Shown piece by piece: positions 12,401 to 24,242 of a stretch of 64,000 nt of DNA. Under the pieces are notes generated by a model, which was given only the letters and a program-made list of their open reading frames with translations, was not told the DNA's origin and ran no database searches. How positions within the stretch are numbered: position 1 is the first letter of the stretch; every line of letters starts with the position of its first letter. The translations under genes were made by a program, and so were the position numbers. Source of the DNA: Hemibagrus wyckioides (lineage: Eukaryota > Chordata > Actinopteri > Siluriformes > Bagridae); contig NC_080712.1 of the NCBI RefSeq assembly GCF_019097595.1, positions 19,926,146-19,990,145 of the forward strand, read 5' to 3'.

Positions 12401-15400
12401 AAACTTAACATATGACACATGCATAAGCTCCAACTGAAACTGCATGTTGGAGCCATGTTAGTCAAAACAGCTTTGTATTTATACTTTTTGTCATATTCCA
12501 TCACATCCATGTACTGTACAAATATCCGTTGCTCACATACTGGGCTGTGGGAGTGTCAGGAGGTAAGACGGTACGCAGCACTGTCAGTGGGATGAAGTCT
12601 TTCTCTGGGATGTCAATGTTGTCCATGTTCTCAGAGCCTATCACACCACTGTGCAGGACAAAAACACATAATATCTCGTAAAAACTCGTAGATCATACAT
12701 ATATACACCGGTCAGGCATAACATTATGGGCACTGAGAGGTGAAGTGAATAACTGATTATCTCCTCATCATGGCATCTGTTAGTGGGTGGGATATATCAG
12801 GCAGCAAGTGAACATTTTGTCCTCAAAGTTGATGTTAGGAGCAGGAAAAATGGGCAAGCGTAAGGAATTGTTAATGTAAGGAGCGAGTTTGACAAGGGCC
12901 AAATTGTGATGGCTAGATGACTGGATCAGAGATTCTCCAAAACTGCAGCTCTTGTGGGGTGTTCCCGGTCTGCAGTGATCAGTATCTATCAAAAGTGGTC
13001 CAAGGAAGGAACAGTGGTGAACCGGCGACAGGGTCAGGGGTGGACAAGGCTCATAGATGCACATGGGGAGTGAAGGCTGGTCCGTGTGATCCGATCCAAC
13101 AGACAAGCTACTGTTGCTCAAATTGCTGAAGAAGTTAATGCTGCTTCTGATAGAAAGGTGTCAGAATACACAGTGCATGACGGGTCAAGGCTGTTTTGAC
13201 AGCAAAATAGAGACCAACACAATATTAGGCAGGTGGTCATAATGTTATGCCTGTTCAGTGTATATATGTGTATGATTGTATGTGTATATTTCCTAATTTG
13301 TCTGATACATTATACAGACAAACCTTTTCTAACCACTTACCTATATAAAGGAATTTGTCCTGATTTGGGACATGGGCTGGTGCTGTTTAAAAATAAGTAA
13401 TTTCATTTTAGTAATTAATAAGTAATTTCATTTTAGAATTTCATTTTAGAATTTCATTTAAAAATGAAAGTAGAAACTTGATTGCATATGTTCAGTGTTA
13501 CAACACTAAGGTAATAGCTTACTAAGAAATGCCTATGTACATTTTAAATGAGATTTAAAGGCAACTTGAACCTCCATGAGGACCACATTGAAATGTGTAT
13601 TGAACTCTTTCTTTTCACTAAAATACAGCCTGCAGGAGTGAATCTGTCATTTCAGTTATTTTGAGATCAGTGAAAAACTCTGTTATAACATATTACTCAG
13701 TTACTGATGCAATATTAAAGGTCACATGTTCTAGGCATGCTCATTATACAAAATAAAGAGCAACAATTACTAAGAAAATTAAAATGTTACACAAGTCACT
13801 TACAAACTGAAGGGCTTCTTCACATTATATGAGGCACGGATTTGATGCCTATTCCAATGAGGTCCAATAGTCTTGAAGACAAACATGGACATAAACTGAG
13901 CAGGAGAAGAGCCTACAGAGCTACATGGTAATGGGTATACATGGAGTCACACATGTGTTAACTGAATGTAAAAAAAAACAAAAAACTAACCTGCCATAGT
14001 TCAGGTCTGCTATTATATCTCTTCAAAGTGAAGCACTGACTTACAGGATCTGCCATTTTCTCAAGTGGTGGCTTCAGAGGAGGGGTTAACTTAGTGTCCC
14101 ACTGTTTATCCGTGCAACTTCTATAAACAGATTATAACTCATAATATTCATATATAAGTGCCTTATAAAAATTTTAAAGCTATCTAATAACACAAAGCTG
14201 AATGTCTTTGTGCTCTGGTATATATACAGAAGTATACAGAAGTTTATTTACTTTACTTTACTTATTTACTGATAATCTTAATTAAGTAAGAAATGACTGT
14301 AGAGACTGTAGTGTGCAAGAAATGGCAGATTAAAAAAGACAATGCTTGCTCTAAAGGCACCAACAGAAATCCTTAACCTTTGAGCTTCTGGTGTGTAGAT
14401 GTTCTGCAAAGCCTTGTCCAGTGATTTAGGGGAAACAGAGGTATATGCATCCTAGATGAGTAAAAAAAGATAGAAGGGCCATAATATTATACCCAGTATG
14501 GGAACTATAAACATTTTGAAAATACAATAGATCAGAGCTTCCCAAACTTCAGAGGAGTAAGGCCCCCCAAATACATAGCAAAAGCTCCACGACCCCCCCC
14601 CCAACCTCTTTGTTTAAAAAATACAGTATACTGATTAATAGTATAAAGATATATAGATAGATATTAGATATATTTAATAAAGCAGATTGTCTCTTTGCAC
14701 AAAATTATCAACATTTATTAACCAGTTTATAAGAATTTCATGTGAATTATGAGAACTACCATAAAATGTAATATTTTTATATCCTGGTGAAAATAAGATG
14801 ATGTAAACATTCTTTACAAATATATTTAAATCCTTAACACTACATACCGTCTGCATACTATTTACAATTATATTGAATCAAAGTGTGTAACAGAAGCTTT
14901 TTATATTCTATTCTAAAATATTTTAATTTTAATATTTTAATTTAGCCTAGCTACGGCCCCCCTGCAATACCGCAACGGCCCACCAGGGGGCCGCGGCCCA
15001 CAGTTTGGGAAGCACCGCAATAGATAAATGTAAGCTATATAATTAGATATAGTTCCTACCTACTTAAAGTAGTCACCCTGAACATTACAGCTGAGAATGC
15101 TGCTTGCATAAACAAGTAGAGACTACTAAGTGAACATCACTCTCTTTAACCTCTTTAAACTCCTGAGCCAGGTATCTAATGTGTCCCTGATAGCTTGTTA
15201 CAAGTCCTTCATGAGCTGGGAGGAACTAAAATCTAATCTAACTCTAAACTAATCTAAGGATATTAAGGGTGGGTTTCAATATCTTTCCTGTAAATCCATC
15301 CTGCATCAAAACAGTACCATTTAACTACCATTGCCCCCTCCAACAATCCCACCCCCATTCCCACCACCTACCCTCTTCAGATCTTCACATCCCAGTGGAC

Positions 15401-16917
15401 TAGTGGAACCTGGATCAGGTCTCTCCCTGCTGCTGTAGTCTTGTAAGTGCAAAGTATGCAAAATAAAAAATTAATGACTCTGACAATTACATATGAACCT
15501 ATTAAGGAGGGCAACAAGTAAGGAATAAAACACTGCTTTCTTCACTAGCATCTCCTTTTTCCCTCACACTAATAAAGCATACACACACACACAGAAGGTG
15601 CAATATTCCCTATGCTTAGTAGACTATTAGAGACTCTTTACCTAAATTATTTAAAGAAGTTAAATAAACTTATGAAAACTTAGAGTATTTCCTTATATCA
15701 ACAATTATATGTTTTTTTTGTCAAATAACAAGCTCATTTAATTTGCTTATTATTAGACCTAAATTCTGTAGATCGCCCATCAAATTGTCAGTGTTTATGA
15801 ACTCTTTCTATAGATACTATACAATTAGGCATTAATGAGTCCACTATAAATACACTATATTGCCAAAAGTTTTGGGACATCTGCCTTTACATGCACATGA
15901 ATGTACGGTAATATGTAGTTGGCCCACCCATTTCAGCTATAACAGCTTCAACTCTTCTGAGAAGGATTTCCACAAGGTTTAGGAGTGTGTTTATGGGAAT
16001 TTTTGACCCTTCCTTTAGAGGCACATTTGTGTTCATCCCAATTCATCCCAAAGGTGTTCTATCAGGTTGAGGTCAGGACTCTGTGCAGGCCAGTTGAGTT
16101 CCTCCACACCAAACTCGCTCATCCATGTCTTTATGGATCTTGCTTTGTACAAATGGTGTGCAGTCATGTTGGAACAGGAAGGGGTCATCCCCAAACTGTT
16201 CAAACAAAGTTGGGAGCATGAAATTGTCCAAAATGTCTTGGTATGCTGAAGCATTAAGAGTTCCTTTCACTGGAACTAAGGGGTCAAGCCCAACCCCTGA
16301 AAAACAACACCTGAATTCAGTGATTTGGAGGGGTGTCCCAAAACTTTTGCCAATATAGTGTATTAATTAAAACCTGAGATTAGAATTGCAGCACGCGTTA
16401 TGTAACAATTCTACAGCGCTGTGGTATAAAACTAAAGCAGTGATCTTATATTGCATTTACTTTTAGTCTTAGCTGGTGCAGTAATCTTGACTCTGGAGCT
16501 CCAGCATCTGTTCGCGGATTTCTCACACAACCCCGGTGAAGGTCTGAATGATGGCGTGTGAGTCTGTTGTGTCTCTGCCCTCAGATCAGACGGAGCAGTA
16601 CACACTCTGTGTGTGAACATGTCCCCGTGGCCGAGTCCCAGGTCAGCGCGTGCGCCGGCGCTCAGGCGGCCAGAATGCGGCTCAGTGAGAGGAACATCAT
16701 CCCGCAGAGGGGCAAGAGCAGCGTGGGGGCTCGGGGGAGAGGCCTGAGGCTGGATCTTAATAAAAGCATCGCTGTCTCTTGCTGTGAAGCTCTCGATGTC
16801 GTAGCGTCCTCTTTCATACGGTATATTCATATATCTGCATAAACACCTGCTCGTCGCAACGCGGTTTTGGCAGCAGGACTGCTGCAGGAGGCTCACCCTG
16901 GACCAGCTCTTCTTCAT
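9495..16917 (-). CDS. spmip7: Sperm microtubule inner protein 7 (SPATA48/C7orf72-like), nine coding exons
   Basis: Nine minus-strand exons join in phase with GT-AG sites: 16461-16917, 15372-15439, 14378-14451, 13991-14120, 13804-13895, 13341-13382, 12541-12648, 12287-12388, 9495-9615 (stop TAG). The product is about 397 residues. Recognisable blocks are FKTIGPHWNRHQIR (exon 5), SGQIPLYSGVIG across exons 6-7, DFIPLTVLRTVLPPDTPTAHRP across exons 7-8 cut at IPGYTGKALH (residues 328-337), and SRMIITVPPSNPF near the end. The HRPxIPGYTG block is typical of the SPATA48/C7orf72 family, which lies inside axonemal doublet microtubules of sperm tails (family knowledge). There is no signal peptide or membrane segment. 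Exon 1 is GC-rich and poorly conserved, and Met30 (16828-16830) is an alternative start before NIPYERGRYDIESF. Introns 1, 2 and 7-6 carry transposon relics. Identity is from recalled motifs and synteny, not a search. The start codon is the weakest point. Confidence 0.85.
10762..10835. repeat. (TTCTA)n pentanucleotide array
   Basis: About 13 near-perfect units in the last intron of spmip7. The same pentamer forms the 3' tail of the short insert at 62786-62859, so this array may mark an old retroposon tail, though the sequence before it shows no AATAAAG signal. Confidence 0.92.
11822..11960. repeat. Dispersed teleost repeat fragment
   Basis: The segment contains AAAAACTCCCTGAGATGAT followed by ACCTTGAGAGGAACTGGAA, ACACATCCTAATCTG and a GTGTGAATTG end. 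I recognise this order from a common fish interspersed repeat. It is diverged, non-coding and intronic. Class is uncertain. Confidence 0.45.
12704..13262 (+). mobile_element. Tc1/mariner internal-deletion derivative, copy 1
   Basis: It begins TACACCGGTCAGGCATAACA and ends TTATGCCTGTTCAGTGTA; the ends are inverted copies with TA on both sides. The interior encodes the N-terminal helix-turn-helix part of a Tc1 transposase, here broken by frameshifts after MGKRKE. At about 13178 the N-terminal part joins directly to 3' end sequence, so the DDE domain is absent. It lies in the spmip7 intron between exons 6 and 7. Its 3' flank TATATA fits insertion into a TA-rich site. Confidence 0.88.
13393..13465. 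repeat. Short tandem repeat of an AATTTCATTTTAG unit
   Basis: Four partial copies of TAATTTCATTTTAG or AATTTCATTTTAG in a row, about 10 bp upstream of the acceptor of the 42-nt exon 6 of spmip7 on the minus strand. It may be simple slippage. Confidence 0.6.
14533..15017. mobile_element. Non-autonomous hAT element with perfect 8-bp target duplication
   Basis: Ends are CAGAGCTTCCCAAACTT and AAGTTTGGGAAGC-like inverted sequence finishing GCACCG. The octamer CAATAGAT is present immediately before (14525-14532) and immediately after (15018-15025). Eight-base duplications and CAG-GTTCCCAA-type ends are characteristic of hAT transposons. The 485-bp interior is AT-rich with C-rich subterminal stretches (CCCCCCCCCC near 14591; GGGGGCCGCGGCCC near 14985) and has no transposase. 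It lies in the spmip7 intron between exons 2 and 3. Confidence 0.87.
15850..16362 (-). mobile_element. Tc1 deletion derivative carrying the C-terminal transposase part
   Basis: Near-perfect 29-bp terminal inverted repeats at 15851-15879 and 16334-16362 (TACACTATATTGCCAAAAGT and its complement), both ending in TA. Read on the minus strand, frames give FLFQHDCTPF and AQSPDLNLIEHLWDELG, the second D and the E of a DD34E catalytic triad, with a frameshift between them. The N-terminal and first-D region is missing. It lies in intron 1 of spmip7, in the same sense as the gene. It is a different family from the 12704 copy. Confidence 0.9.
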
Positions 16918-18044
16918 CAGCTCGGGTTAAAATAACCGATGTGGTCTTTTTCTGTGTTTTTGTGAGCTGTCTAAGACTCGATACGACAGAGCGTCAGTGT
17001 CATTTGTTGCCTAGAGACTGCGGTCGCGTCCAAAATGACACAGCTAGGCCTGCCAGGCAATCAGATCACGTGCTTAGGAAGTGATTAGAAAGGTATCAAG
17101 TGTGCAGACTATTGTGAGCATGTAAGTAATACTGTCGCCCATCTGGTCAGGGTACCACTTCATTTTGCATATTTGATCGCAGGCATAATAACAATAACTC
17201 TAGCTCACCTTTTCTTATCATTTAGTAGACTACGGTAGTAGGCCTGGCTAGTTTGGGACATAACTTGTCTTTTGTAAGACTAGTGATTTGTGGCAGGTGC
17301 CTTATACAAGTTGTATAGCAAACGTGTCTGAAGTTGAAACTTACATTTTAATTTACTGTTTCTGCAAAAAGACCTTCTTTTGATCAGAGTATATCTGCAA
17401 CCGGAGAAAATTCTGTTTGAGAGGAGAAAAAACAGCTGCAATTGCAAAATGTGTCCACTAGGTGGGGATCATGTGCTAAGGACAGACCTGTTCACTAGGC
17501 TACAGCGAAGAGATTTGTACCCAGGCACTCAACCTTTAACTTGAGGCAAGTTTTCTAAAAGGTCATTTTAGTCTATGGTTAGATTATTTCAGGGTTAGTT
17601 AAATCAGGATTTGATTTTATTGATTTCAATCATAGCTTTGCTTTGTGTGTGGACATGGTGACAGGAAATGTGTGATTCTTTTGCCTGCGAAAGGTTTGCT
17701 TGTTTACTGTCAGACATTCTGTTTGTTACAGATCTTTTGTTTGAAAAATACATGAAAAACATTTACAGTCATGTAAAGATATTCCTTGTGCTCCCATATG
17801 CTTCACTACAGTAAGAGTTATGCCTGAGAGAGGCCTGAAGGAGGGTAAAGAGTTTGTGGGGGGGGGAAGTCATCCACAATGCTGCTGGATGCAATGTGTG
17901 GTGTAAATGTCTGTGATGGAGAAAAGAGAGACTTTGTTGATCTTCTCAGCTGTCCAGTATGTGTACTTAATTAAAAAAAAACATTACTATGTATTGTTTG
18001 ACGATGTCAAAACATCCTATATAAAACTGGTTAAAAAGGAACTA

Positions 18045-18046
<2 letters not shown>

Positions 18047-18079
<33 letters not shown>
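18047..18079. repeat. (CA)n microsatellite
   Basis: About 16 CA units. It is followed by a piece of dispersed repeat (about 18095-18165) with GGAAACCAGAGAACCC and GGGGAGCATATGAAAC, typical of a common fish interspersed repeat. Confidence 0.92.
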
Positions 18080-18083
<4 letters not shown>

Positions 18084-18742
18084 ATGCAGACTACTGGCAT
18101 GGTTTTAGGAGATGGAAGGAAACCAGAGAACCCACAGAACACACGGGGAGCATATGAAACTTGTAATCGATAACCCTGGAGCTGTTATATGAAGTATGAA
18201 TAGCAGCAAAATACTTGCTCAAGACAAGCAGGTCTGGCTTTATAATCATTTCTGTCCCATTGCACATTTACATTAGACTACATCCCACTGCTTTGCTAAT
18301 GTTTCTCGCAGTACGACACAGTGCAATTATCAGTGCAGGTATATTTATATTCATGTCACTTGTAATGGGCAGAAACAAAGGACACTTGTAACAAAGAAAA
18401 TGTTTGAAAAGCAGTTGAATGTACAGCAGATTTTATCAGGCTAGATCTGTACCTCTCCTTAGAGCTGAATTGGCTTACTAATGTGTTGGAGGTGCTGACG
18501 CATGAAGGTAGTTAGCAACAGCAGTGTCTAGATTTTCTATATGTTTGTTAGTCAGACTGAGAGTACATACACATGTTACCAGAACTACTTTTTTCTCCAG
18601 CACTGGAAAAATAAAATGACATATGACCAGAATTATAAGAAACCTTTTTGTATTGGTCTCTGTCTGATTCTAATCTTTGTTGTGTAACATTCTTAGTTTT
18701 CAAATTCATGTTTAAATGGGTTTTATTTTTTATTATTTTATA

Positions 18743-19296
18743 TACACCAATCAGTCATAACATTATGAGCAGTGAGAGGTGAAGTGAATAGCACTGATGA
18801 TCTCCTCATCATGGCACCTGTTAGTGGGTGGGATATATTAGGCAGCAAGTGAACATTTTGTCCTCAAAGTTGATGTGTTAGAAGCAGGAAAAATGGGCAA
18901 GCGTAAGGATTTGAGCGAGTTTGACAAGGGACAAATTGTGATGGCTAGACGACTGGATCAGAACATCTCCAAAACTGCAGCTCTTGTGGGGTGTTCCTGG
19001 TCTGCAGTGGTCAGTATCTATCAAAAGTGGTCCAAGGAAGGAACAGTGGTGAACCGGTGACAGGGTCATGGACGGCCAAGACTCACTGATACACGTGGGG
19101 AATGAAGGCTGGCCCGTGTGATCCGATCCAACAGACGAGCTACTGTTGCTCAAATTGCTGAAGAAGTTAATGCTGGTTCTGATAGTAAGGTGTCAGAATA
19201 CACAGTGCATGACGGGTCAGGGCCGTTTTTTGACAGCAAAATAAAGACCAACACAATATTAGGCAGGTGGTCATAATGTTATGCCTGATCTGTGTA
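18743..19296 (+). mobile_element. Tc1/mariner internal-deletion derivative, copy 2
   Basis: Same family and same structure as the 12704 copy. It begins TACACCAATCAGTCATAACA and ends TTATGCCTGATCTGTGTA. A 61-codon frame at 18875-19060 is intact and reads [14 protein letters not shown], then a helix-turn-helix ([20 protein letters not shown]) typical of the Tc1 transposase N-terminus, stopping at NR. The sequence again joins ACAGTGCAT to GACGGGTCA with no DDE domain. Confidence 0.9.
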
Positions 19297-20062
19297 GTTC
19301 ATAGTTGTGTAACTTCATTGCAATAGTTGAGTAAACCTGTATTAACTATTCTTACCAGGGAAATGTTAAAATAAAAAATGTTTAAAATTCTATGATTGGT
19401 CTTGTTTTCTTCACTAGAGATTTTTTAATTTATTCAAATCTTGAGAAGTTCTCAGTGATAAATAAATAACAGTGGAATGAGTCAGTGAACATGAGGTGTT
19501 TCTTGCTGCATATTAAAACAATGTTTCCCTTTCAAACTATAAAAACACACTGCAATACACTGCAGAGTTTATTTTTTCTTTGTTTATGTTTACATGGATA
19601 TTTCATCTTATGAGAACATAGTCATGAGGAACAAATGTTGGCTGTTACCATTAGCCATCCCAACTAGCTAATAAGTGGAAAAGGGTAAGACTGCCTCCTA
19701 TATAGTGTGATACATGTTGCATGTTAATTCATGAGTTTATATCATATGACCGTAAACAGGTTGGGTCATCATTATTATTACCAGCATGCTTGTTCTGAAA
19801 TGTAAATCTGATCTTGGTTAACAATTAATGTAGCCCTACTGCTTTAGTATTTTGTACCAGATATTGATTATTCATAATCTAGTAATTCTTTGAGGATGCT
19901 TCTTTTTACTTAATATAAAATAATATTAATATTTTATTGTTTTAATATTTAGAAAAATGCAGTGAATTGGTGCTATATATCTAAACCTACACAGATAACT
20001 AAAATAAATGTTAATTAACATGACCAATGACTTGTATAAGCTTTTCATTAGTTCTGTCAAAA

Positions 20063-21477
20063 TACACTCGCATATCACATTGTTAGAAACACTAATACTG
20101 GGTAGGACCTCGTATTGCTTTCAAAACAGCCTTTATTCTTTGTGGCATGGATTCCAGAAGATGTTGAAACATCCAATAAAACATTCGTACACTATTACAC
20201 CACCTCCATCAGCTTGGACTATTGACACAAAGCAGGTAGGGTGCATGGATTCATGCAAATTCTGACACTACTATCTGTGTGCCTCAGCATAACAGGCTAT
20301 GTTTTTCCAGTCTGCAAATCTTTTGGTACGTCTGTGCCCACTGCAGCCTCAGCTTTCTGTTCTTGGCTGACAGAAGTGGAACCTGATGTGGTCTCCTGCT
20401 GTTGTGCATTCTGATATGCTTTCCTGCTCACAATCGTTGTGCAGAACGGTTATCTGTTTTAGCCACTGCTTGCAGCTTTGGGGTAACCATGGATAAGCAA
20501 CTGTCCTTTTCCTCACACGTTGCAAAATTGACATGCTCATGTCATTTTCTTCTTTACAACATCAGAAGGATTCAGATTAATTTTTATCCACACATGCTGC
20601 CCAGGTGCTTGTTCGGTCTCTTGTCTTTTCAAGTCTACCTCTGGGTGCAATTCATCCTCTGCAAATGATCCAAAATGCAGCTGTGTGGCTTGTTTTCAAC
20701 CTTCCTAATTTCTCCCACACCACCCCATTGCTGTGCTTCTTTCACTGGTTTCCGGCATCTACACTTTAGATTCAAAACACTGCCTACAAAGCCAAAAATG
20801 GACCATCACCCTCTTACCTCAAAGCTCTCATCACTTCTCGCACTGCAAGACACTCCCTCAGATCTTCTAGCATTGTTTGACTGGTCCCACCATCTCTCAA
20901 GGTAAGTATTCATCAAGACTCTTCTCTTTTCTGGTACCTATAGGAGGTGGAATGAACTTCCCCTAGATGTCCAACCAGCTGAGTCACTGACTGTTTTCAA
21001 ACGATGGGTGAAGACCTACTTCTTACTATAATACTTAAACCTGAAATTCTTTAACTAGTCAGCCAGTATTGCTGTATTTATTGACAGAGACCTCAAAGTA
21101 CTTTTGTACTTCGCTCTGGATAAGGGTGTTTGCCAGAAGCCATAAATGTAAATAAAAGCCTGTGTTACTGTATGCTTTTTGTCAGCTCCAACCATTCTTC
21201 TGGCTATTATCTATTGACATCTCTCATCAACAAGGCATTTCTATCTACAGAACTGACACTCAGTGGATATTTTTTCTTTACTGCACCATTCTCAGTAAAC
21301 TCTAGAGGCTTTGAGTGAAAATTCCAGGAGATCAGCTGTTATAGAAATACTCAAACTAGCCTGTCTGCCACCAACAACCATCAAAATCACTGAAAGCAGA
21401 TTTTCCCCCATTCTGATGATTGATGTGAACATTGAAGTACACGACACTGCTGGCCTGTATCTGCACGATTTATGCAT
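20063..21477 (-). mobile_element. Tc1-type relic, split by a LINE insertion
   Basis: The left end is TACACTCGCATATCACATTG. The plus strand carries the complement of a transposase: GGTAGGACCTCGTATTGC, then TGCCCACTGCAGCCTCAGC, and after the interruption CTCATCAACAAGGCATTTCT and GAGATCAGCTG. This is the same family as 35174-36197 in opposite orientation. The coding frame is ruined and the right terminal repeat is lost near 21477. About 680 bp (20473-21155) is foreign. Confidence 0.8.
20473..21155 (+). mobile_element. 5'-truncated L2-like LINE 3' end
   Basis: Reads, across frames, as the C-terminal end of a non-LTR reverse transcriptase: LGVTMDKQLSFSSHVAKL, then MIQNAAVWLVFNLPNFSHTT, GGMNFP and a 3' tail CGCTCTGGATAAGGGTGTTTGCCAGAAGCCATAAATGTAA. 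That tail is common to fish L2-type LINEs and partner SINEs (family knowledge). The host Tc1 words CTGTTTTAGCCACTGCTT before and CTGTGTTACTGTATGCTTTT after look like a decayed target-site duplication. Several stops make it inactive. Confidence 0.82.
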
Positions 21478-22049
21478 TTAATAAAATAAATGATATTAGA
21501 TGTGTTTGTTATCTTTATTTTAAATATTTGATATTTATAAATGAACTGTAACATTTTAAATGTTAAAACACATTTAAAGTAAATGCTCAGCAAATATTTA
21601 CACAAACTAATTAATGTTATTTGGCAAGGGATTGGGGCATATAACGCCCCCTCAAGTTAATTATGTTGAAAATATTGTTGGAGGTTCAGCAGAGTGCTTT
21701 CTGTAGGAACTCACATTCAGGCTTTTAACTGAGTAATTGACACTCTTCTACAGCTTCATACAGTACCTGCTCTATGCACAAAGCTTCACAATGGTTCGCC
21801 CTGGCCCTCTGTGTATTACTGTACAAATCAAAAGCTAGGTCTAGTGACTCATAAACGGAATCAGAATAATCAAGTGCATTTACATAAACGCTTTAGTACT
21901 TATGCACTGTAAATCATGCAAGGTAGTTCCCTTAGCAATCCACTGCATGATTGCTTCCAAGGCAGAAATATTAATTATTATTATTATCAGCCCTATTTAC
22001 AGTAGAGTGCAATACATTCTCTGTAGTCATGTTAACATTTAGATGGATT

Positions 22050-22215
22050 TTGTCGTCAGTAACCGCGTTTTCCTGGTCAGTGTCATGGTGATTCTGAGCC
22101 TATTCCAGGAAAACCTGGAGACATGAGGTGGGACACCAAACCTCCTACTGGCATGTTGCTGGGTGGGAGGAAAACTGAGAACTTGAAGAAGAACAGGCAG
22201 GGGGTGAAATGCTAC
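22050..22215. repeat. Dispersed teleost repeat fragment
   Basis: Contains TTTTCCTGGTCAGTGTCATGGTGATTCTGAGCC-type sequence, then CCAGGAAAACCTGGAGACATGAGGTGGGA. A related piece is at 29278-29370 (TCAGGGTCACGGTAGATCTG, GAACATTGAGCATGAGGT). Both are recognisable members of one non-coding family and both are degraded. Confidence 0.5.
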
Positions 22216-23668
22216 ACTAATATCTGTTGCACCAGCATAACACCCAAATTCTAGAAGGTGAACACCCCCAGGAATTTCAGGTAATCTTGGAATAACACGA
22301 ACAATCTTTTTTTAAGAAACTTAGCAGAACAACAGAAAATCAATAGGATCAATAGGATCAAACCTCCTTCAGACTGTAGTACTTCAGACCAATTCACTGA
22401 GATGCCATCACCAATTTACTGTAAGTCCTAAAAACCCCTGTTTTTTTTTGGTTGTTTTTTTTGGGGGGGTTAGATTCATTCTCACATTTCGATAGCATTT
22501 CATATTTCCATAGCATTTCAAGTATTACATTGCACTATGTAGCATTTCTCTGAAGTGTGATTAAGACATCAAACAAACAACCAAAAAAATAATAGAAAAA
22601 TGAAGTATAGAAACATGAAAGAGCTTCAGCAGCAGCTCAATTTTGTATTACTACCTCATGCATTTGCTAGACAACAGTACTGAATGAAAGAACCTCATGA
22701 TGTTGGACAAACTTCTCAGGTACAATACCTCTTTTCTGAAGTAAAAAAACAACCATGCCAACAAAATCTTTTTACCACATTGGCTACTAGAAAGACTTGT
22801 TTAAGATTTTATTGACCTAAAATTCAGCCAAAACTGTCCAGCTGGGATTCTTAAAAAAAAACAAAAAAACATTTAGCCTCTTGAACCAACCATTCCCCTT
22901 TTTCTCCTTATTGGATACACACATTTCTCAGAACACAAATCCCAATAACAGATACCTTCCTGAAATGCTCAGATCAACAGTGAAAATAAAGTTTCCCTGC
23001 CCATTACAGCATCTAGAATGATATGATTCCTTAGTATAATTTGACTGATGTTTTCACATGCTCCATGTCGGGCTGCAAAACTCAGTCAGTCATATGGCAC
23101 CTGATCAGAGGCACTTCTAAAACTTTGTAAGGATTTCACTCATGGTGCAAAGGCTCAGATGTGGCTGTATTCGCTGCCCAGCTTCCCTCATGCCACCACT
23201 GATAACACTATCAACAAGGACATCACTGAGCTTGTTAAAATGTTTGAGGTTTTTTGTAGCATCTTTGTCCCCTGCTCTTCCTCTCTTGAGGTCTTGTTTG
23301 TTTCATTGTTTTTTGCTTTCTAATGTGAGACTTTATTTAAAATCTGACCAGCCACACATTCCCTTTATTCAGTGTGCTGATTTGTGTTCACCTAATACTG
23401 AAGTTCAAGCAAGGAGGAATACAGTTAACTTGCTCTTCATGGTTCAATGCCTTATTTTTAAATCACTTTGATTAGTTTGGTTTGTAACATGTAGCATAAT
23501 AAATGCAAGAAAATGAAAATGCCACAGCAAGATATAAGGCATTGCTCTTTGCTCTGTTGCATGAAATATGCATAGTATCTGCTCATGTATAGGCATGGTG
23601 ATAATTTGTGCTATACTATTTCCAATTTCAATTAATGCAGTCTAGGATTCATTTACTCTTTTATTCAT

Positions 23669-23669
<1 letters not shown>

Positions 23670-23702
<33 letters not shown>
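23670..23702. repeat. (TC)n microsatellite
   Basis: Pure TC run of about 16 units. Confidence 0.9.
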
Positions 23703-23703
<1 letters not shown>

Positions 23704-24171
23704 TTCAGGCTCAGTTGTTGGAGAGAGGGAATACTCTTAATGAATTACGATGTCTAATATTTTTGTCATGCTATTTTTGGTGTAAGAAATAATGTTCTTC
23801 AAGAAAAGAGTGAAAAAGACTGTCTGGCTAAAATCTGAGGCTATTTTTAGTCAGCTGTCCCTACCTCTTTTAAATAATTTGCAGCATCTCAAATTATTCA
23901 AATAGTACTACTTCCGTTCTGTTTTGCCTTGCCATACACGAACGGGGCACTGAATCTGAAATCAGCAGGTATTAAAAGAAACACTGATCAATATTTCAGA
24001 GGAAGTACTGGGGACCCACTGCCTACTAATCAACACACTTTTATCTTTTTGCCTACTTCCAGAAATTTAGCTTATGAACTAAATATCATGGCCTAAATAA
24101 ATTAGAGTATGTATGGAGCAGGGACATGAAATTGTGCAGGGCAGTGGGCCCTAGTAGTAGGAGTTGAGGTG

Positions 24172-24242
24172 TGCCTGTGTGTGTGTGTGTGTGAGAGAGA
24201 GAGGGAGAGAAAGAGAGAGAGAGAGAAAGAGAGAGAGGGAGA
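24172..24242. repeat. (GT)n followed by GA-rich repeat
   Basis: GT run (about 24176-24193) passing into GA and GGGA units to about 24242. This is a compound microsatellite. Confidence 0.88.

Noticed and set aside
16558..16842. 94-codon plus-strand frame
   Set aside because: Shadow of spmip7 exon 1.
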